Both the position numbers and the translations under genes were made by a program. From Lachnospiraceae bacterium (GTDB lineage Bacteria; Bacillota; Clostridia; Lachnospirales; Lachnospiraceae), in the NCBI GenBank assembly GCA_017532145.1, contig JAFXJR010000100.1:1-64000 (forward strand): DNA of 64,000 nucleotides, in the 5' to 3' direction. Shown in pieces: positions 7,657 to 16,245 of this stretch (position 1 is its first letter; every line of letters starts with the position of its first letter). Below the pieces are notes generated by a model. The model saw only the letters and a program-made list of their open reading frames with translations. It did not search any database and was not told the DNA's origin.

Positions 7657-9336
7657 ATGTTAAATTATAGCAGGTATCAGAGAAATCCAGTGATAGATTA
7701 TCCGGAAAGAGAATGGCCGGGAAAGGAGATTCAAAAGGCTCCTATATGGTGTAGTGTGGATTTAAGGGATGGTAATCAGGCATTGATTGATCCCATGGTA
7801 GTAGAAGAAAAGATTGAGATGTTCCAGTATTTAATTAAGCTGGGTTTTCGGGAGATTGAGATAGGGTTTCCTGCTGCCAGTCAGATTGAATTTGATTTTC
7901 TCCGCCAGTTGGCAGACAGAAAGATGATACCGGATGATGTCAGGGTGCAGGTACTGACTCAATGCCGTGAAGAACTGATAGACAGAACATTTGAGGCTAT
8001 TCAAGGTTGTTCTCAGGCTATCGTCCATATTTACAATTCTACTTCAACACTACAAAGAGATGTGGTGTTTGGAATGAGCAGGGAAGAAATTATTCAGATA
8101 GCCGTACAGGGTACTCAATGGGTAAAGGAGAGGGCTGAAAAGTTTCCGGGCAAGATTATTCTGGAATATTCTCCGGAAAGCTTTACCGGTACAGAGTTGG
8201 ATTTTGCCTTGGAAATCTGTACAGCAGTTCAGGAGACCTGGGGAGCTACGAAGGAAAATCCTATTATCATTAATCTTCCCTCTACAGTAGAGATGACCAC
8301 TCCCAACGTTTATGCAGACCAGATTGAGTGGATGAATACACATTTTAAAAATAGGGAGAGTATTATTTTAAGTGTCCATCCTCACAATGATAGAGGTACT
8401 GGTGTGGCCAGTGCTGAGCTGGCACTGTTGGCAGGAGCAGACCGGGTAGAGGGAACACTGTTTGGAAATGGAGAAAGAACAGGAAATGTAGACATTTTGA
8501 ATATTGGCTACAATATGTTTTCTCAAGGTATCAATCCAGAGCTGAATATTGAAAAGGTGAATGAAATTATAGAAATCTATGAGAGATGCTGTAAGATACC
8601 GATTCATCCCAGACATCCCTATGCAGGCAAGCTGGTTTTCACTGCCTTTTCCGGCTCTCATCAGGATGCCATTAATAAAGGAGTAAAGGCCATGAAGGAG
8701 AGAAATAGGAGTATCTGGCAGGTTCCTTATCTGCCGATTGACCCTGCTGACATTGGTCGGGAGTATGAGCCTATTGTCAGAATCAATTCTCAGTCAGGTA
8801 AGGGCGGTGTGGCCTTTGTTATGGATACCTATTTTGGCTTTAAGCTGCCGAAAGGAATGCATAAGGAGTTTGCTAATGTAATCCAGAAAATTTCAGAGCA
8901 GCAGGGAGAAGTGTCTCCGGATCAGATTATGGAGCAGTTCAGGAAGGAGTATCTGGAGAGGAAGGAACCCATCCATTTCAGAAAGCTGAAGGTGGATGAC
9001 TTGAGTGATGAGGTTACTTCTGAATTTGATACTAAAGTAACTGTAGTATATACAGACCATGGAGTAGAAAAGAACATTGAAGCAGTGGGTAATGGTCCTA
9101 TTGATGCAGTAAAGCGGGGACTGCAGGAGGTACTGGGTGAAGAAATGAAGATTTTGGATTATGAGGAGCATGCTCTGCAGAGTGGCTCAAACTCTCAGGC
9201 AGCTGCCTATATCCATCTGTTGGATGTGGATAATGGACGTGTCACCTATGGAGTAGGAGTTAGCTCCAATATCACCAGAGCCTCTGTAAGAGCCATTTTC
9301 TCAGCGATTAACCGGTTGGGGATTGGGCAGCGCTAG
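7657..9336 (+). CDS. leuA: 2-isopropylmalate synthase, long LeuA type 2
   Basis: 559 residues from ATG 7657 (GGGAGGAAGAGG ahead); a TTG 27 bases upstream is less likely. It condenses acetyl-CoA with 2-oxoisovalerate, the committed step of leucine synthesis. The N-terminal HMGL-like TIM barrel shows WCSVDLRDGNQAL, LGFREIEIGFPAAS and the metal-binding HPHNDRGTGVASAEL. The C-terminal third is a LeuA regulatory domain that binds leucine (SSNITRASVRAI near the end). The PIWCSVDLRDGNQAL opening is typical of the long type 2 enzyme. It is followed by a terminator and not by leuB, C or D. The 5' region holds palindromic sequence but no T-box. Confidence 0.95.
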   Translation: MLNYSRYQRNPVIDYPEREWPGKEIQKAPIWCSVDLRDGNQALIDPMVVEEKIEMFQYLIKLGFREIEIGFPAASQIEFDFLRQLADRKMIPDDVRVQVLTQCREELIDRTFEAIQGCSQAIVHIYNSTSTLQRDVVFGMSREEIIQIAVQGTQWVKERAEKFPGKIILEYSPESFTGTELDFALEICTAVQETWGATKENPIIINLPSTVEMTTPNVYADQIEWMNTHFKNRESIILSVHPHNDRGTGVASAELALLAGADRVEGTLFGNGERTGNVDILNIGYNMFSQGINPELNIEKVNEIIEIYERCCKIPIHPRHPYAGKLVFTAFSGSHQDAINKGVKAMKERNRSIWQVPYLPIDPADIGREYEPIVRINSQSGKGGVAFVMDTYFGFKLPKGMHKEFANVIQKISEQQGEVSPDQIMEQFRKEYLERKEPIHFRKLKVDDLSDEVTSEFDTKVTVVYTDHGVEKNIEAVGNGPIDAVKRGLQEVLGEEMKILDYEEHALQSGSNSQAAAYIHLLDVDNGRVTYGVGVSSNITRASVRAIFSAINRLGIGQR

Positions 9337-9360
9337 TACAGTGGATATTAAAGCTATAGA

Positions 9361-9406
9361 AAAAACTCCCTGGGAAGCCAGTTAACAGCTTTCCGAGGAG
9401 TTTTTT
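9361..9406. terminator. bidirectional terminator between leuA and the DUF3048 gene
   Basis: AAAAACTCC and GGAGTTTTTT pair at the base, with GGGAAGC / GCTTTCC in the upper stem. The A run and T run serve both converging genes. Confidence 0.85.
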
Positions 9407-9412
9407 ATGTAG

Positions 9413-10594
9413 CTAATTTGCCTTAGACTTCAGAACAGCACCGTCTACCTCAAAGGAATCTCCTTCCTTGAGAACACAAATCATCGTTTTTCCTGTATTA
9501 ATTTCAATTTCATTACCATTATCATCATAATATTTGGTAGGTTCATAGTCAGCCGTCTTTTTCCAGGTGACATGAATACCTCTGCCATTAGTGAAGAAAT
9601 AGCCGTCTCTGGTGGTGTCGTGTACCTGGAAGGCTAAGTAACCCTTATTATCCCGGACTTCATGATAGGTAAACTGGATAAGCACATTTTTAAAGGACAG
9701 CTGTTGATTGTCGTTGGCAGCATCTGTATGTGGCTTTCCATACATGGATCGGTAATAGAGTCCATCCTCCGGATTGTAGCTAAAGGCTGTATCCGTTTGA
9801 GGATAGGCAGACTGCAGGTCGATTTCCCCGGCAGTGATGGAATCGCCATACTGCTCTAAAGTATTAGGCTGACCGGAGGAAGCAAAGAGGAAATGATTAG
9901 GATCATGATAGTCCTCTCGGTAAGTCTTGGAGTAGCCAAATTTTTCAATCGCTGCATTGATGCCCTCTGCACTGGCATAAGCATTATGGGGAGCTCTTTT
10001 ATCGGTGGAGCGGAAGAAAGCCTTATCATACAGGTTGTCCGTTCTCCTGTCTCCATAAGAGGAACCGGTGATATGATCCGTGTCACTCTTTTCTATAATC
10101 GTATTAATATAAAAGGGACCGCCATAATGAAGGTAGATGGAATCCCATTCAAAGGACCAGTATACATAATAATCACGGCAGCTTCGTACATTACCAATTC
10201 GTTCCATATCCTCCCAGTCCTTGATAATTGCCATACACCTGGTAATACCACCCTCTACACCACATTCATAGAGAATATCTGCTTTGGAAAGATTGTAGTG
10301 GGGCAAAGCTACAGAATCATTAGGAATCATAACGGCAATAGGGCGTGCATTTGCCAATTCTCCGTCAATCCATTCATTAGTAAGAGTGCTTCGAACCATC
10401 CCTTCTGCCGGCGGAACGTCGCCATCCTGGTCTTGAATCGTCTGAGCTGCTGTTGGTGTCTGTTTCTGTGCTTCAGGCTGCTGTTCTGTAAATAGCTGGG
10501 ATGAAGGCTTCGATGTGCTTTCTTCCTTTCCACAGCCAAACATCAGGAATGTGGAAGAAAGAGCCACAAGAAGAAGCACCTGTAGTCTTTTCAT
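9413..10594 (-). CDS. DUF3048 (YerB-like) lipoprotein
   Basis: 393 residues. The N-terminus is a lipoprotein signal peptide: MKR, a hydrophobic run (VLLLVALSSTFLMFGC) and a cysteine at about residue 21. A polar Ser/Gln/Thr linker follows, then the DUF3048 domain with characteristic NARPIAVMIPN, ADILYECGVEGGITRCMAI and CRDYYVYWSFEWDSIYLHYG. The family is exported and uncharacterised; Bacillus YerB is the reference. The ribosome-binding site on the minus strand is AGAGAGGA. It faces leuA and diverges from the exopolysaccharide genes. Cysteine and aromatic content suggest an extracellular stable fold, but no catalytic role can be given. Confidence 0.88.
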   Translation of the reverse strand: MKRLQVLLLVALSSTFLMFGCGKEESTSKPSSQLFTEQQPEAQKQTPTAAQTIQDQDGDVPPAEGMVRSTLTNEWIDGELANARPIAVMIPNDSVALPHYNLSKADILYECGVEGGITRCMAIIKDWEDMERIGNVRSCRDYYVYWSFEWDSIYLHYGGPFYINTIIEKSDTDHITGSSYGDRRTDNLYDKAFFRSTDKRAPHNAYASAEGINAAIEKFGYSKTYREDYHDPNHFLFASSGQPNTLEQYGDSITAGEIDLQSAYPQTDTAFSYNPEDGLYYRSMYGKPHTDAANDNQQLSFKNVLIQFTYHEVRDNKGYLAFQVHDTTRDGYFFTNGRGIHVTWKKTADYEPTKYYDDNGNEIEINTGKTMICVLKEGDSFEVDGAVLKSKAN

Positions 10595-10652
10595 AAATAA
10601 TCCTCTCTTTCATAGATGTTATTACTCAAATAAAAAGGGCATTACCTCGGCA

Positions 10653-10681
10653 ATTATAGCATATAAATATGGTCTAGTCAC
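10653..10681 (-). promoter_or_regulatory. promoter for the DUF3048 gene
   Basis: On the minus strand: GTGACT, 17 bases, TATAAT. The -10 is perfect and the -35 matches 4 of 6. Confidence 0.55.
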
Positions 10682-10838
10682 TAAGAATGGATAAAAAAAC
10701 ATAGGGAAATTCTTAAGATTTTATGACCTCTGCTGTAGATTCCCTGCCGTTTCTCCGTATGTTTATACTTGCATAATGGAGGTGGGGGATGTATTATTAA
10801 GTATAGCGAATAATGTAAAATGTGGAGGTTATGGATTG

Positions 10839-11693
10839 ATGAAGAAAATCATGGTGACTGGCTGTCATGGGCAGCTGGGAATTGCAGTAAATAAGCAGTA
10901 TGCAGAGAACAGGGAAATAGAGCTGGTCAACACAGATGTGGGCGAACTGGATATTACTAATATCGACCGGGTAATGGAGCTGGTTAGACAGGTAAAACCT
11001 TATGGTATTATTAACTGTGCAGCTCATACCAATGTGGATGCCTGTGAGACGGATGTGGATAATGCATACCGCATCAATGCCATTGGTGCACGTAATTTAG
11101 CAATTGCCTCCACAGAGGTGGGAGCAAAACTGGTACAGGTTTCCACCGATTATGTATTTGATGGAAGGGCAGACAGACCCTATTTTGAATTTGATGCTAC
11201 AGCTCCCCATGGAGTCTATGGAGCCTCCAAGCTGGCAGGAGAAAATTTTGTCAAAGCTTTTGCAAACAATTATTTCATCATAAGAACAGCATGGCTGTAT
11301 GGAGAAGGAAAGAATTTTGTAAAGACCATGTTGCGGCTGTCTGAAACCAATGACAAAGTTAGAGTAGTCAATGACCAGATAGGCACTCCTACCAGTGCAG
11401 ATGAACTGGCAAAGGCCATCTGTCGGCTGTTGGTAACGGAAAACTATGGAATCTTCCACGGCACCTGTGAAGGCTTTTGCAGTTGGGCAGACTTTGCCAC
11501 AGAGATTTTCAGATTGGCTGGTAAGCAGACACAGGTGGAGGGAATCAGTACAGAGGAATATAAGAAAATGAATCCGGCTTCTGCCCCTCGTCCTGCTTAT
11601 TCAGTATTGGATAACTATATGCTTAGGTTGACGACAGATTACCGGTTTGCAGACTGGCAGGATGCGATTGCAGCCTATATAAGTACTTTTTAA
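10839..11693 (+). CDS. rmlD: dTDP-4-dehydrorhamnose reductase (RmlD-like)
   Basis: 284 residues from ATG 10839 (GGAGG 10 bases ahead); the longer ORF from 10776 has no family support for its extra N-terminus. It is a short-chain dehydrogenase with the NAD(P)-binding TGCHGQLG at the N-terminus, STDYVFDG, and the catalytic YGASKLAGE (YxxxK). RmlD performs the last step to dTDP-L-rhamnose. The other rml genes are not in the window, so the substrate is assumed from family similarity; SDR proteins of this type can also act on other 4-keto sugars. It opens the exopolysaccharide region. Confidence 0.88.
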   Translation: MKKIMVTGCHGQLGIAVNKQYAENREIELVNTDVGELDITNIDRVMELVRQVKPYGIINCAAHTNVDACETDVDNAYRINAIGARNLAIASTEVGAKLVQVSTDYVFDGRADRPYFEFDATAPHGVYGASKLAGENFVKAFANNYFIIRTAWLYGEGKNFVKTMLRLSETNDKVRVVNDQIGTPTSADELAKAICRLLVTENYGIFHGTCEGFCSWADFATEIFRLAGKQTQVEGISTEEYKKMNPASAPRPAYSVLDNYMLRLTTDYRFADWQDAIAAYISTF

Positions 11694-11707
11694 GATAGGA
11701 CGGAACG

Positions 11708-12160
11708 ATGGAATTTTTAAGCGACTTAATGGGAAATCGTATCTTTTGGGCAGCTGTCGGAGGATGGATGGTGGCCCAGATACTGAAAACCATTATTCAT
11801 CTGTGGTTTAACCGTAAGTTTGTAGCAGAGAGACTGGTGGGAAGTGGCGGTATGCCCAGCTCTCATTCTTCTACGGTATGTGCTTTAGCCACGGCTGTCG
11901 GTATTGAGTGTGGTGGAGGCAGCTTTGAATTTGCTCTGGCTGGTATTCTGGCAATTATTGTTATGTATGATGCTATGGGAGTAAGGAGGGAGACAGGTAT
12001 CCAGGCGAAGGTTCTCAATGAGATGATGGAGATTCTGACTACTATGGGAAAACCCATGAGCGTGGAGGAAAAGCTGAAAGAATTTGTGGGACATACCCCA
12101 ATACAGGTACTGATGGGTGCTTTATTGGGTATTCTGATAGGAGTACTCATATATTTATAA
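11708..12160 (+). CDS. divergent PAP2 family membrane protein (DUF212)
   Basis: 150 residues with four to five hydrophobic spans. The conserved SGGMPSSHSSTVCALAT (about residues 45-61) is the family's version of the PAP2 phosphatase SGHS signature, and MYDAMGVRRETGIQA is also typical. The family is proposed to be a lipid-phosphate phosphatase, but activity is unproven for most members. It begins 14 bases after rmlD and could recycle polyprenyl phosphate in a polysaccharide locus; that role is inferred. Confidence 0.87.
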   Translation: MEFLSDLMGNRIFWAAVGGWMVAQILKTIIHLWFNRKFVAERLVGSGGMPSSHSSTVCALATAVGIECGGGSFEFALAGILAIIVMYDAMGVRRETGIQAKVLNEMMEILTTMGKPMSVEEKLKEFVGHTPIQVLMGALLGILIGVLIYL

Positions 12161-12242
12161 AAAGGAAATGATGAAGCAGGACTTTGGGAATAGGTTCGTA
12201 ACAGTGAAGATACAGAATAGGGAAAGGAGCGTTCCGTAGAAC

Positions 12243-13193
12243 ATGAATAAAACGGACAAAATTTATGTGGCAGGCCATCGGGGACTGGTGGGAAGTGCCA
12301 TTGTCAGGAATCTGCAGGAAAAAGGATACACCAATATTGTGGGCAGGACGCATCAGGAGTTAGATTTGACAAACCAGGCTGCAGTTATCCGCTTCTTCGA
12401 GGAGGAAAGGCCGGATATTGTCGTTTTAGCTGCGGCCAAAGTAGGAGGTATCCATGCGAACAATACAAAGCCGGCAGAATTTGCTTATGAAAATATGCAG
12501 GTGCAGTGTAATGTAATTAAATGCTGTCATGACTATCGGGTACAGAAGCTGCTGTTTTTAGGCAGTACCTGTATCTATCCGCGGATGGCGCCTCAGCCCA
12601 TACGGGAGGAGGCTCTGCTGACCGGACCTTTGGAGGAAACGAATGAGGCCTACGCGATTGCTAAAATCTCCGGGCTGGAGATGTGTCGTTTTTTTAAGAA
12701 GCAGTATGGGGATGATTTTATCAGTTGTATGCCTACTAATCTATATGGCCCTAATGACAACTATGATTTAGAGGATTCTCATGTACTGCCCGCGATGATT
12801 CGTAAATTTCATGAGGCCAAAGAATCCGAAGCTGAAAGTGTAGAACTATGGGGGACGGGAAGTCCTTTGAGAGAGTTTCTGTATGTGGATGATATGGCAG
12901 ATGCCTGCGTCTTCCTGCTGGAAAATTACAGTGGGGAGCAGCATGTGAACATAGGAACCGGAAAAGAGATTTCGATTAAAGAACTGGCAGAAACGGTATG
13001 TAGAACAGTGGGATTTCAGGGAGAAATCCGCTGGAATAAGGAAATGCCGGACGGAACACCCAGAAAGCTGACTAATGTAGATAAGCTGCATGCAATGGGG
13101 TGGAGACATAAGGTAGAGCTGGAGGAAGGTGTGAAGCTGGCCTACCAGTGGTTTACCGAAAACATAGACAGTGCCAGAATGCAGGGGCGATAG
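12243..13193 (+). CDS. fcl: GDP-L-fucose synthase
   Basis: 316 residues. An extended SDR epimerase/reductase with [13 protein letters not shown] at the N-terminus, [26 protein letters not shown] and the active-site [10 protein letters not shown] (YxxxK), all characteristic of GDP-4-keto-6-deoxy-D-mannose 3,5-epimerase/4-reductase (WcaG/Fcl). It makes GDP-L-fucose. The partner Gmd (GDP-mannose 4,6-dehydratase) is not in the window. The neighbouring manC supplies GDP-mannose. The ribosome-binding site GGAAAGGAG is about 13 bases before the ATG, which is long. Confidence 0.93.
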   Translation: MNKTDKIYVAGHRGLVGSAIVRNLQEKGYTNIVGRTHQELDLTNQAAVIRFFEEERPDIVVLAAAKVGGIHANNTKPAEFAYENMQVQCNVIKCCHDYRVQKLLFLGSTCIYPRMAPQPIREEALLTGPLEETNEAYAIAKISGLEMCRFFKKQYGDDFISCMPTNLYGPNDNYDLEDSHVLPAMIRKFHEAKESEAESVELWGTGSPLREFLYVDDMADACVFLLENYSGEQHVNIGTGKEISIKELAETVCRTVGFQGEIRWNKEMPDGTPRKLTNVDKLHAMGWRHKVELEEGVKLAYQWFTENIDSARMQGR

Positions 13194-13203
13194 AGAAAGG
13201 AGC

Positions 13204-14325
13204 ATGGCTGGAAGGATGGAAAAATACAGTGTGATTATGGCAGGTGGAGGAGGAACCAGGTTCTGGCCGCTGAGCCGCAGAAAAAAGCCAAAGCAGTTTT
13301 TGAACTTAACAGGCAAGGATATTATGGTAAATGAAACGATTGACAGAATCAGCAGTAATGTACCTATGGAGCATATTTTTATTGTGACCAACGTTTCTCA
13401 GGCCGATATTATGGAGGAGGTTACCAGAGGAAGGCTAAAGGAGGGCAGGATTCTGGCAGAACCTGCTGCCAGAAATACGGCAGCGTGTATCGGTTATGCA
13501 GCAGTGGCAATCCAGAAACGATTTGGTGACAGTGTCATGTGTGTACTGCCCTCTGACCATTATATTAAGGCCAAAGAGGCTTATGCAGAGGTAATGGATT
13601 TTGCCATGAAGCTGGCAGAGGAAACGGACCGACTGGTGACAATAGGGATTAAGCCCACCAAGCCGGCTACCGGCTATGGTTATATTAAATATAATAAGAA
13701 GGTGAAGGAAGTAGGCTATACGATAGGTGCAGCAAGTCAAAAAAGGATAGCAGCCTATGAGGTATCCGATTTTGTAGAGAAGCCCAATCTATCGGCAGCA
13801 AAATCCTATCTAAAGCAGGGATGTTACCTGTGGAATAGTGGAATGTTTGTATGGAAAACTTCTGTAATTTTAAAATATTTTGAAGAACTGCTTCCAGATG
13901 TGTATGAATGTTTAAAGAAGATTGAGGAGGCTATAGGAACGGATAAAGAGCAGGAAACGATAGACAAAATTTATCCCACGATTCCTAAAATATCCATAGA
14001 CTATGGAATTATGGAGAGAGCTGACAACGTCATTATGTTGGAGGGAGACTTTGGCTGGAACGATGTGGGAAGCTGGGATACCCTGGATGCCATCTATGAT
14101 ACTGATGAAAATAATAATGTGGTACAGGGAGAGCAGATTCACATTGGTTCCAAAAACTGCATTGCCTATGGCGGTAAGGATAAGCTGATTGCCACCATTG
14201 GATTGGACAATGTAGTGATTGTGGAAACGGAGGATGCGATTTTAGTCTGTGACAAGTCCAGAACCCAGGATGTGAAGAAGGTAGTCGAGCTATTGGAGGA
14301 GCAGGGACGGGAACAATTCCTATAA
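13204..14325 (+). CDS. manC: mannose-1-phosphate guanylyltransferase
   Basis: 373 residues from ATG 13204, which follows AGAAAGGAGC closely; a TTG or ATG start further up would overlap fcl. It forms GDP-mannose from mannose-1-phosphate and GTP. Motifs are the nucleotide-binding MAGGGGTRFWPLSR with KPKQFLNL, LPSDHYI, FVEKPN, and the IDYGIMERADNV and WNDVGSW signatures. It lacks the C-terminal phosphomannose isomerase domain of longer bifunctional forms. It follows fcl by 10 bases, forming a GDP-fucose supply pair. Confidence 0.94.
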   Translation: MAGRMEKYSVIMAGGGGTRFWPLSRRKKPKQFLNLTGKDIMVNETIDRISSNVPMEHIFIVTNVSQADIMEEVTRGRLKEGRILAEPAARNTAACIGYAAVAIQKRFGDSVMCVLPSDHYIKAKEAYAEVMDFAMKLAEETDRLVTIGIKPTKPATGYGYIKYNKKVKEVGYTIGAASQKRIAAYEVSDFVEKPNLSAAKSYLKQGCYLWNSGMFVWKTSVILKYFEELLPDVYECLKKIEEAIGTDKEQETIDKIYPTIPKISIDYGIMERADNVIMLEGDFGWNDVGSWDTLDAIYDTDENNNVVQGEQIHIGSKNCIAYGGKDKLIATIGLDNVVIVETEDAILVCDKSRTQDVKKVVELLEEQGREQFL

Positions 14326-14404
14326 ATTAAGCAGACGCGATAAGTTACAGTTTACAGTCAGAATAGTGCTATGTTATTTTAGGAAAGAAGACAGATGAAC
14401 AGTA

Positions 14405-14848
14405 GTGAATCGCGAAGGAAAGGCAGGTATTGTCATGGAGACAGGTATGGAGCTGGATAGGGCAGATAGGATGGAAGAAACGGAACTGATGAATTATATC
14501 ACGAATATGATGCTGGATGTGGGGGTACCCGCCCATCTCAAGGGCTACCATTATCTGCGTATGGCTATACTGCTGGCCGGAGAGGATATGAATATGGTGG
14601 GAAGTGTAACGAAGCTGCTCTATCCTGAAATAGCTAAAAAGTTCAAAACCACAGATCAAAAAGTGGAGAGGGCAATTAGAAATGCCATTGAGGTATCCTG
14701 GACCCGGGGAAACGCAGATACTTTGGAGGAGCTTTTCGGTTATTCCAGCCTGACAGGACAGAACCGCCCTACTAATAGTGAGTATATTGCACAGATTGCA
14801 GATAGAATAGGATTATATATGCGTAGCAGAGAGGAAGCCTGTGCATAA
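14405..14848 (+). CDS. free-standing Spo0A C-terminal DNA-binding domain protein
   Basis: 147 residues from GTG 14405, or 137 from ATG 14435, which has a better-placed GGAAAGG. From about residue 30 to the end it matches the Spo0A_C fold: YITNMMLDVGVPAHLKGYHY, then AILLAGEDMNMVGSVTKLLYPEIAKKF, then the recognition region TTDQKVERAIRNAIEVSW and RGN. The residues of the Spo0A recognition helix (VERAI, AIEV, W) are kept. There is no receiver domain and no phosphorylatable aspartate. It sits between manC and a terminator inside the polysaccharide locus, so it may be a constitutive or ligand-independent regulator of that locus; this role is inferred. Confidence 0.85.
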   Translation: MNREGKAGIVMETGMELDRADRMEETELMNYITNMMLDVGVPAHLKGYHYLRMAILLAGEDMNMVGSVTKLLYPEIAKKFKTTDQKVERAIRNAIEVSWTRGNADTLEELFGYSSLTGQNRPTNSEYIAQIADRIGLYMRSREEACA

Positions 14849-14940
14849 AAATTTGTGCATAGAGATTGATGTTCAGCAATCTTTTTATGGAAGTAAAAAA
14901 AGCAAGTTGAGTAGTTAGAACTATTGGATAAAACGGATAA

Positions 14941-14973
14941 AAAAGGGAATCCCAGTTATGGGATTCTTTTTTT
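14941..14973 (+). terminator. rho-independent terminator
   Basis: Stem GAATCCCA / TGGGATTC, loop GTTA, then seven T. An A run precedes it, so it could also work in reverse. Confidence 0.85.
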
Positions 14974-14982
14974 AGAGCCTAT

Positions 14983-15011
14983 TTGTGGTTTATGGAAATA
15001 TATGATAAAAT
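14983..15011 (+). promoter_or_regulatory. probable promoter for the second polysaccharide gene set
   Basis: TTGTGG, 17 bases, TAAAAT, directly after the terminator. The -35 is weak. Confidence 0.4.
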
Positions 15012-15068
15012 AGAAACTAATAACTATTTGGCAGTTGTACAGTTACGGGCAAAAATCTATTCCGGAAC

Positions 15069-15158
15069 GTAACTGTTCCATACCCTCACCGTTACGTTGT
15101 TATCCCTACGTTTTCATATGGTTAGTACAGCAAATGTGCAGATCTACTGAATCGTTAC
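15069..15158 (+). repeat. dispersed repeat family A, copy 1 (terminal inverted repeats)
   Basis: Begins GTAACTGTTCC and ends CTGAATCGTTAC, with CTACGTTTTC and GGTTAGTACAGCAA inside. Related copies lie at 51697-51785, 52799-52889, 55349-55409 and 63900-63981, with a fragment at 35638-35671. About 90 bases, with no coding capacity. Confidence 0.7.
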
Positions 15159-15211
15159 TCCAAAACAACGTTCACTGCAGAGAAGATAAAGGATACAGGA
15201 GTGGCAAAAGG

Positions 15212-16141
15212 ATGGAATTGCTTAGTGTAATCGTTCCCTGTTATAACGAAGAGGAGAACGTTTTTGATTTTTATCATGAATTAATGAAGAATACTCTATT
15301 TTTTCAGGAAAGAGAACTGGAAGTAGAGGTTTGGTATATCGATGATGGCTCCAAGGATGGGACTGCTGCAAGGGTCAAGGAGCTGGTGGCACAGGACGCA
15401 AGGGTGCATCTGGTTTCCTTTTCCAGAAACTTTGGTAAGGAGGCAGCAATTTATGCAGGCTTTCAGAAGGCTGCAGGAGACTATGCAGTGATGATGGACT
15501 GTGATCTTCAGGATCCTCCTTCCCTGCTGCCAGAGATGTTTTCCTATCTGGGTCAGGGCTATGATTCAGTGGCTACCCGAAGGGTTACGAGAAAGGGAGA
15601 GCCTTTTTTGCGTTCCATTTTAGCCAGAGCTTTCTATCGGTTGATGAACCGGATTTCAAGGACAGAAATTGTAGACGGTGCCAGAGACTATCGGCTGATG
15701 AAAAGATGTGTGGTAGATGCGATTCTGTCCATGGCAGAATACAATCGCTTTACCAAGGGTATCTTTGGTTGGGTAGGATTTGAAACCAAGTGGCTGGAAT
15801 ATGAAAATGTAGAAAGGAAAAAGGGAGAGACCAAATGGTCAGTCTGGAAGCTTTTTTTATATTCCATAGATGGAATTACCGCCTTTTCTACAGCACCACT
15901 GGCTCTGGCCTCCATTATGGGAGTACTGTTTTGTGTCTTATCCTTCCTGTTAATTGGATTTACAATCGTAAGAAAACTGTTGTTTGGCGACCCTACCTCC
16001 GGCTGGCCCTCTCTGGTATGTATTATTTCTATGATTAGTGGAGTGCAGTTATTCTGTCTGGGGATTGTAGGGCAGTATCTTTCTAAAACCTATATGGAAG
16101 TGAAGAAGCGTCCCATCTATCTGGTGAAGGAAGAAATTTAA
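15212..16141 (+). CDS. GtrB-like polyprenyl-phosphate glycosyltransferase
   Basis: 309 residues from ATG 15212. A GT2 domain (MELLSVIVPCYNEEENV, YIDDGSKDGT, FSRNFGKEAAIYAG, MMDCDLQDPP, DGARDYRLMKR, QDP-type metal site DCDLQDP) is followed by two C-terminal membrane helices (about 230-255 and 268-290). This is the architecture of DPM1/GtrB enzymes, which load a sugar onto undecaprenyl phosphate at the membrane for later transfer outside the cell. It starts a polysaccharide gene run to 26.5 kb. Confidence 0.9.
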   Translation: MELLSVIVPCYNEEENVFDFYHELMKNTLFFQERELEVEVWYIDDGSKDGTAARVKELVAQDARVHLVSFSRNFGKEAAIYAGFQKAAGDYAVMMDCDLQDPPSLLPEMFSYLGQGYDSVATRRVTRKGEPFLRSILARAFYRLMNRISRTEIVDGARDYRLMKRCVVDAILSMAEYNRFTKGIFGWVGFETKWLEYENVERKKGETKWSVWKLFLYSIDGITAFSTAPLALASIMGVLFCVLSFLLIGFTIVRKLLFGDPTSGWPSLVCIISMISGVQLFCLGIVGQYLSKTYMEVKKRPIYLVKEEI

Positions 16142-16220
16142 CCGAATCAAGGAAGTCTCCCACTTCAAGTACACTAAGTACTAAGTGGTGAACGTTACTA
16201 AGGATTGTGAATATCCGCTT
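16139..16220 (+). repeat. mosaic of repeat motifs D and C
   Basis: TAACCGAATCAAGGAAGTC followed by a hairpin around AAGTAC / GTACTAAGTGG, then GTGAATATCCGCTTT. The first part recurs at 50325 and, reversed, at 42152-42185; the hairpin resembles that at 35594-35639. Confidence 0.5.
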
Positions 16221-16245
16221 TAACCCAGACAGTGGGGAGGAAAAA

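Larger units (their letters stand above)
14849..15211 (+). other. intergenic stretch with terminator, promoter and repeat
   Basis: No gene seen. It holds the terminator at 14941-14973, a promoter at 14983-15011 and repeat A copy 1 at 15069-15158. An open frame running into the next gene from 15035 is the repeat read through and not a real N-terminus. Confidence 0.7.

Noticed and set aside
9893..10495. 200-codon open frame on the + strand opposite the DUF3048 gene
   Set aside because: It mirrors a clear lipoprotein gene in codon phase and has no ribosome-binding site or family features.
15035..15211. N-terminal extension of the GtrB-like protein
   Set aside because: The extension is the translation of a family A repeat; the family start is MELLSVIVPCYNEE at 15212.
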